From CAYLYM01 sp964387645 (lineage in GTDB: Bacteria; Calditrichota; Calditrichia; RBG-13-44-9), in the NCBI GenBank assembly GCA_964387645.1, contig CAYLYM010000152.1:1-7326 (forward strand): a DNA stretch of 7,326 bases. Direction: 5' to 3'. Below are positions 4,848-7,326 of the stretch, in pieces. The notes beneath the pieces were generated by a model that was not told where the DNA came from, ran no database searches, and saw only the letters and a list, made by a program, of their open reading frames with translations. Position numbers and translations under genes: made by a program. Numbering within the stretch: the stretch's first letter is position 1; every line of letters begins with the position of its first letter.

Positions 4848-7091
4848 GTGAAAAAACACTCAACTGAAGCAGATGCAAGGATTCTTATAGACGATATGCT
4901 TCGGCAAGCCGGATGGGATCCTGCTGACAAATCGCAGGTGCTCACCGAGGTAAGTACTCGAGATTTTCAGGCTTCCGAACCAAGACCTACTTATGGTAAC
5001 GAAAGTTCAATCACAAGAGCCGATTATGTATTATTAGATCGTCGTGGTCGGCCATTAGCCATTATTGAAGCTAAGCGTTATGCCATCGAGCCTTACACAG
5101 CAAAGCAGCAGGCACTCCCCTATGCTAAAAAGATAGGTTCACCATTCATCTTTCTAACAAATGGTGAATTAATCTATTTCTGGGACTACAAAAATGACGA
5201 TGCTCGTATAGTCAACTCGTTCTTTTCGCGTCGTGATCTAGAACGCTTGGTAGAAATGCGAGAAACAAGCAAGCCTCTTGCTACTATTGAAATACCGGAA
5301 TATTACTTGAGAAATGGTGAAACTCGCCAGGTTCGACCCTATCAACGTGAAGCAATGAAAGCCCTCGACCACGCGATAGAACTGGGGAAACGCCGCTTTC
5401 TGCTTGAGCTACCTACGGGTACTGGAAAAACTGATCTCATTTGTCTTTATCTAAAACGGCTTATTGAGGCAGGACGAGCCGAGCGTATCTTGTTTCTGGT
5501 GGACCGTGAGCAGCTTGCCAAGCAAGCTCTGGAGGCAATTCAGGATATTTTGAATCAATACAGCAGTTACTGGTTACGTCCCGGGATGGTAAAACAGGAG
5601 CAACAGATCACCGTGTGTCTCCTCCAAACGATGATTAGCCGATATACGGAGTTTACCAGCGGATATTTCGATGTGGTTGTGGCAGACGAGTGCCATCGAT
5701 CCATTTATGGGGCCTGGCAAACTGCACTCACTCACTTTGATGCTTTACATATTGGATTAACGGCAACACCATCGGCATACATTGAAAGAAACACCTTTCA
5801 ATTTTACCAATGCAAAGAGGGAGAACCGGACTTTTCATATTCAATTCAAAAAGCCTTTGAAGAAGGTTATCTTGTTCCTTACAAATTTGCCACTGGAATA
5901 ACCGTTATTCTTGCTGAGGGTGCTGAAGTTGATGAAGAATATTATGATCCGGCAGAATTTGAACGCAGATGGACCAATGAAGATACGAATAGAAAAATGA
6001 TGGAAGAATTTGATCGATTAGCCTGGGAAAATTACAAAGAGTTTGCTCCCGGCCAGAAAATTGGACCCGGTAAAACAATAGTTTTTGCTATTACCAAGCA
6101 TCATGCTGCCCGCTTAGCTTATTATTTAAACGAACTGCATCCTGAACATAAAGGCCAGTATGCAGCAGTAATTACCAGCGATATACCCAATGCCGATGAT
6201 TTAATTCGTAAGTTCAAGTATGAAGACTATCCACAAGTAGCCGTTAGCGTCGGTATGCTGGATACCGGCTTTGATTGCCGTGAAGTGCTCCATCTGGTAA
6301 TGTGTCGCAGAGTGCGAAGTCCCATCCTTTACCAACAAATGCGGGGACGCGGCACACGTACGGCACCCCATATCCAAAAGCAGAAGTTTGTTATTTATGA
6401 TTTCTTTGAAAACCATAAATACTTTAATGACAGTGATACGGATATCTTTTCTGGTACAGGGCGAGGTCGTAGTCCAGGTGGACCTTCCAGACCACCCAGA
6501 CAGCCGAGGGATCTGGTTGAGTTGGGGTTAGAGGATGAATGGCTCCATGCTGTTACCTACGTTGAAATCGGTCCAGAGGGTGAACGTGTCGATAAGCGCG
6601 ATTATATTACCAACTGGGAAAAGACAATTAAGGCTGCTGCTAAAGATGACCCGATTCTTCAGAAACTCCGTCGTGGAGAATTGTTGACTGAACAGGAAGA
6701 GCAAGCCTTATCCGAAAGACTCAATCGTCCGGAAATGTATTTTAACGAAGAGAACCTACGCCGTGCATATCGTCAACCCGGTGGTAATTTGATCGACTTT
6801 ATTCGGGCAGCCCTCGGCAACCTTAAAATAAAGAGTCGTGAAGAGGAATTGACAGAGAATTTCCAAGCCTGGTTAGTGGCAAAATCACTTACACCACAAC
6901 AGGCCCAATATCTTTCTCTTATTAAAAACCGTGGTATTACAAAAGGAAAGATTGACTTAGGTGATTTATTTAAGCCGCCGTTGTCCATATTAAATGCAGC
7001 AGAGCTGGGGGTTGAGCTTTTCGGCGAGAGAGGGCTTAAAGAGATTATTGAAGATCTAAATGAATCGGTATTTACAAAAAAGACTGCCTAA
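4848..7091 (+). CDS. hsdR: type I restriction enzyme R subunit (EcoEI-like)
   Basis: This 747-aa subunit of a type I restriction complex translocates and cuts DNA lacking the cognate methylation. Residues about 1-130 are the PD-(D/E)xK nuclease, with Asp59 in RADYVLLD and E74-A-K76 in AIIEAKR. The SF2 translocase follows: the YQREAM Q-like motif near 165, Walker A LPTGTGKT (188-195), DECH motif II (280-283), TATPSA motif III (305-310), GMLDTGFDC (469-477) and QQMRGRGTR motif VI (496-504). A Gly/Pro/Arg-rich linker (about 536-554) separates the motor from a helical C-terminus of the EcoEI R type, which docks on the methylase. All catalytic residues seem present. The start is GTG, set by a perfect AGGAGG (4835-4840) 7 nt upstream. 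It lies after the small nuclease and 9 nt before hsdM, so the order is R-M and the specificity gene should lie beyond the window. Confidence 0.95.
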   Translation: MKKHSTEADARILIDDMLRQAGWDPADKSQVLTEVSTRDFQASEPRPTYGNESSITRADYVLLDRRGRPLAIIEAKRYAIEPYTAKQQALPYAKKIGSPFIFLTNGELIYFWDYKNDDARIVNSFFSRRDLERLVEMRETSKPLATIEIPEYYLRNGETRQVRPYQREAMKALDHAIELGKRRFLLELPTGTGKTDLICLYLKRLIEAGRAERILFLVDREQLAKQALEAIQDILNQYSSYWLRPGMVKQEQQITVCLLQTMISRYTEFTSGYFDVVVADECHRSIYGAWQTALTHFDALHIGLTATPSAYIERNTFQFYQCKEGEPDFSYSIQKAFEEGYLVPYKFATGITVILAEGAEVDEEYYDPAEFERRWTNEDTNRKMMEEFDRLAWENYKEFAPGQKIGPGKTIVFAITKHHAARLAYYLNELHPEHKGQYAAVITSDIPNADDLIRKFKYEDYPQVAVSVGMLDTGFDCREVLHLVMCRRVRSPILYQQMRGRGTRTAPHIQKQKFVIYDFFENHKYFNDSDTDIFSGTGRGRSPGGPSRPPRQPRDLVELGLEDEWLHAVTYVEIGPEGERVDKRDYITNWEKTIKAAAKDDPILQKLRRGELLTEQEEQALSERLNRPEMYFNEENLRRAYRQPGGNLIDFIRAALGNLKIKSREEELTENFQAWLVAKSLTPQQAQYLSLIKNRGITKGKIDLGDLFKPPLSILNAAELGVELFGERGLKEIIEDLNESVFTKKTA

Positions 7092-7100
7092 GGAGGTAGA

Positions 7101-7326
7101 ATGAACCAGGAATTGCGCAGAAAACTCGATCGTATAACTGATATCCTCTGGGCTGGTGGGGTTACCAACCCAGTAACGTATATTGAACAAATATCTTATC
7201 TGATCTATTTGAAACTATTAGACGAAGAGGAATCCAGGCGAGAACTGGAGGCACGTCTTGTGGGTGAAAATGGCAACGGGAACATTTCACGGCTCTTTCC
7301 TAAGCAGGCAGAAAGATACCGTTGGT
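7101..7326 (+). CDS. hsdM: type I restriction-modification methylase subunit, N-terminus only
   Basis: Seventy-five codons are visible before the right edge. MNQELRRKLDRITDILWAGG, NPVTYIEQISYLIYLKLLDEEE and RLFPKQAERYRW match the helical HsdM_N domain of type I N6-adenine methyltransferases, which pairs with HsdS to recognise and protect target sites. The SAM-binding and NPPF motifs would lie to the right. AAGGAGG (7090-7096) overlaps the hsdR stop codon and lies 4 nt before the ATG, so the two genes are probably translationally coupled. Confidence 0.93.
   Translation, partial: MNQELRRKLDRITDILWAGGVTNPVTYIEQISYLIYLKLLDEEESRRELEARLVGENGNGNISRLFPKQAERYRW

Overview
The window comes from an AT-rich bacterial chromosome. 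The small, Alu-less SRP RNA lying next to dnaX and the dnaX-ybaB gene order are bacterial. The phylum cannot be fixed from 7.3 kb. A good sigma-54 promoter together with a sigma-54 activator shows that the organism uses RpoN. I infer a Gram-negative or deep-branching lineage, but nothing here proves it.

Left part (1-2545, minus strand): a housekeeping stable-RNA and replication unit. A near-consensus sigma-70 promoter (TTGACA, 17 bp, TATATT) at 2517-2545 reads leftward. It drives a 170-nt tRNA/tmRNA-like RNA of unclear identity (2322-2491), then the SRP 4.5S RNA (2217-2313), then dnaX (396-2183), then ybaB (cut by the left edge). A run of nine A's lies exactly at the end of the clamp-loader domains of dnaX. 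Both shifted frames hit a stop within a few codons, so a short gamma form made by slippage is likely.

Middle (2546-2826): a roughly 280-bp AT-rich divergent spacer with at most a weak promoter for the rightward unit.

Right part (2827-7326, plus strand): an accessory defence-like module. Its first gene encodes an RtcR-type regulator, with an N-terminal CARF-like sensor, a sigma-54 AAA+ activator domain with GAFTGA, and a Fis-type HTH. Its stop codon lies inside the first of two 16-bp palindromes whose centres are exactly 20 bp apart. About 90 bp further on is a textbook sigma-54 promoter (TGGCATG-N4-TTGCT). After it come three tightly packed genes: a 94-aa staphylococcal-nuclease-like protein, a type I restriction HsdR (PD-(D/E)xK nuclease plus SF2 translocase), and the start of HsdM, cut by the right edge.

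Reading the parts together: the CARF domain probably senses an RNA-damage or oligonucleotide ligand. The regulator then binds the tandem palindromes and switches on a nuclease plus type I restriction operon through sigma-54. Classical RtcR controls RNA repair (rtcBA), so the same kind of sensor placed over a DNA restriction system is the most interesting proposal here. The wiring is visible in the sequence; the ligand, the inducing stress and the phenotype are inference.
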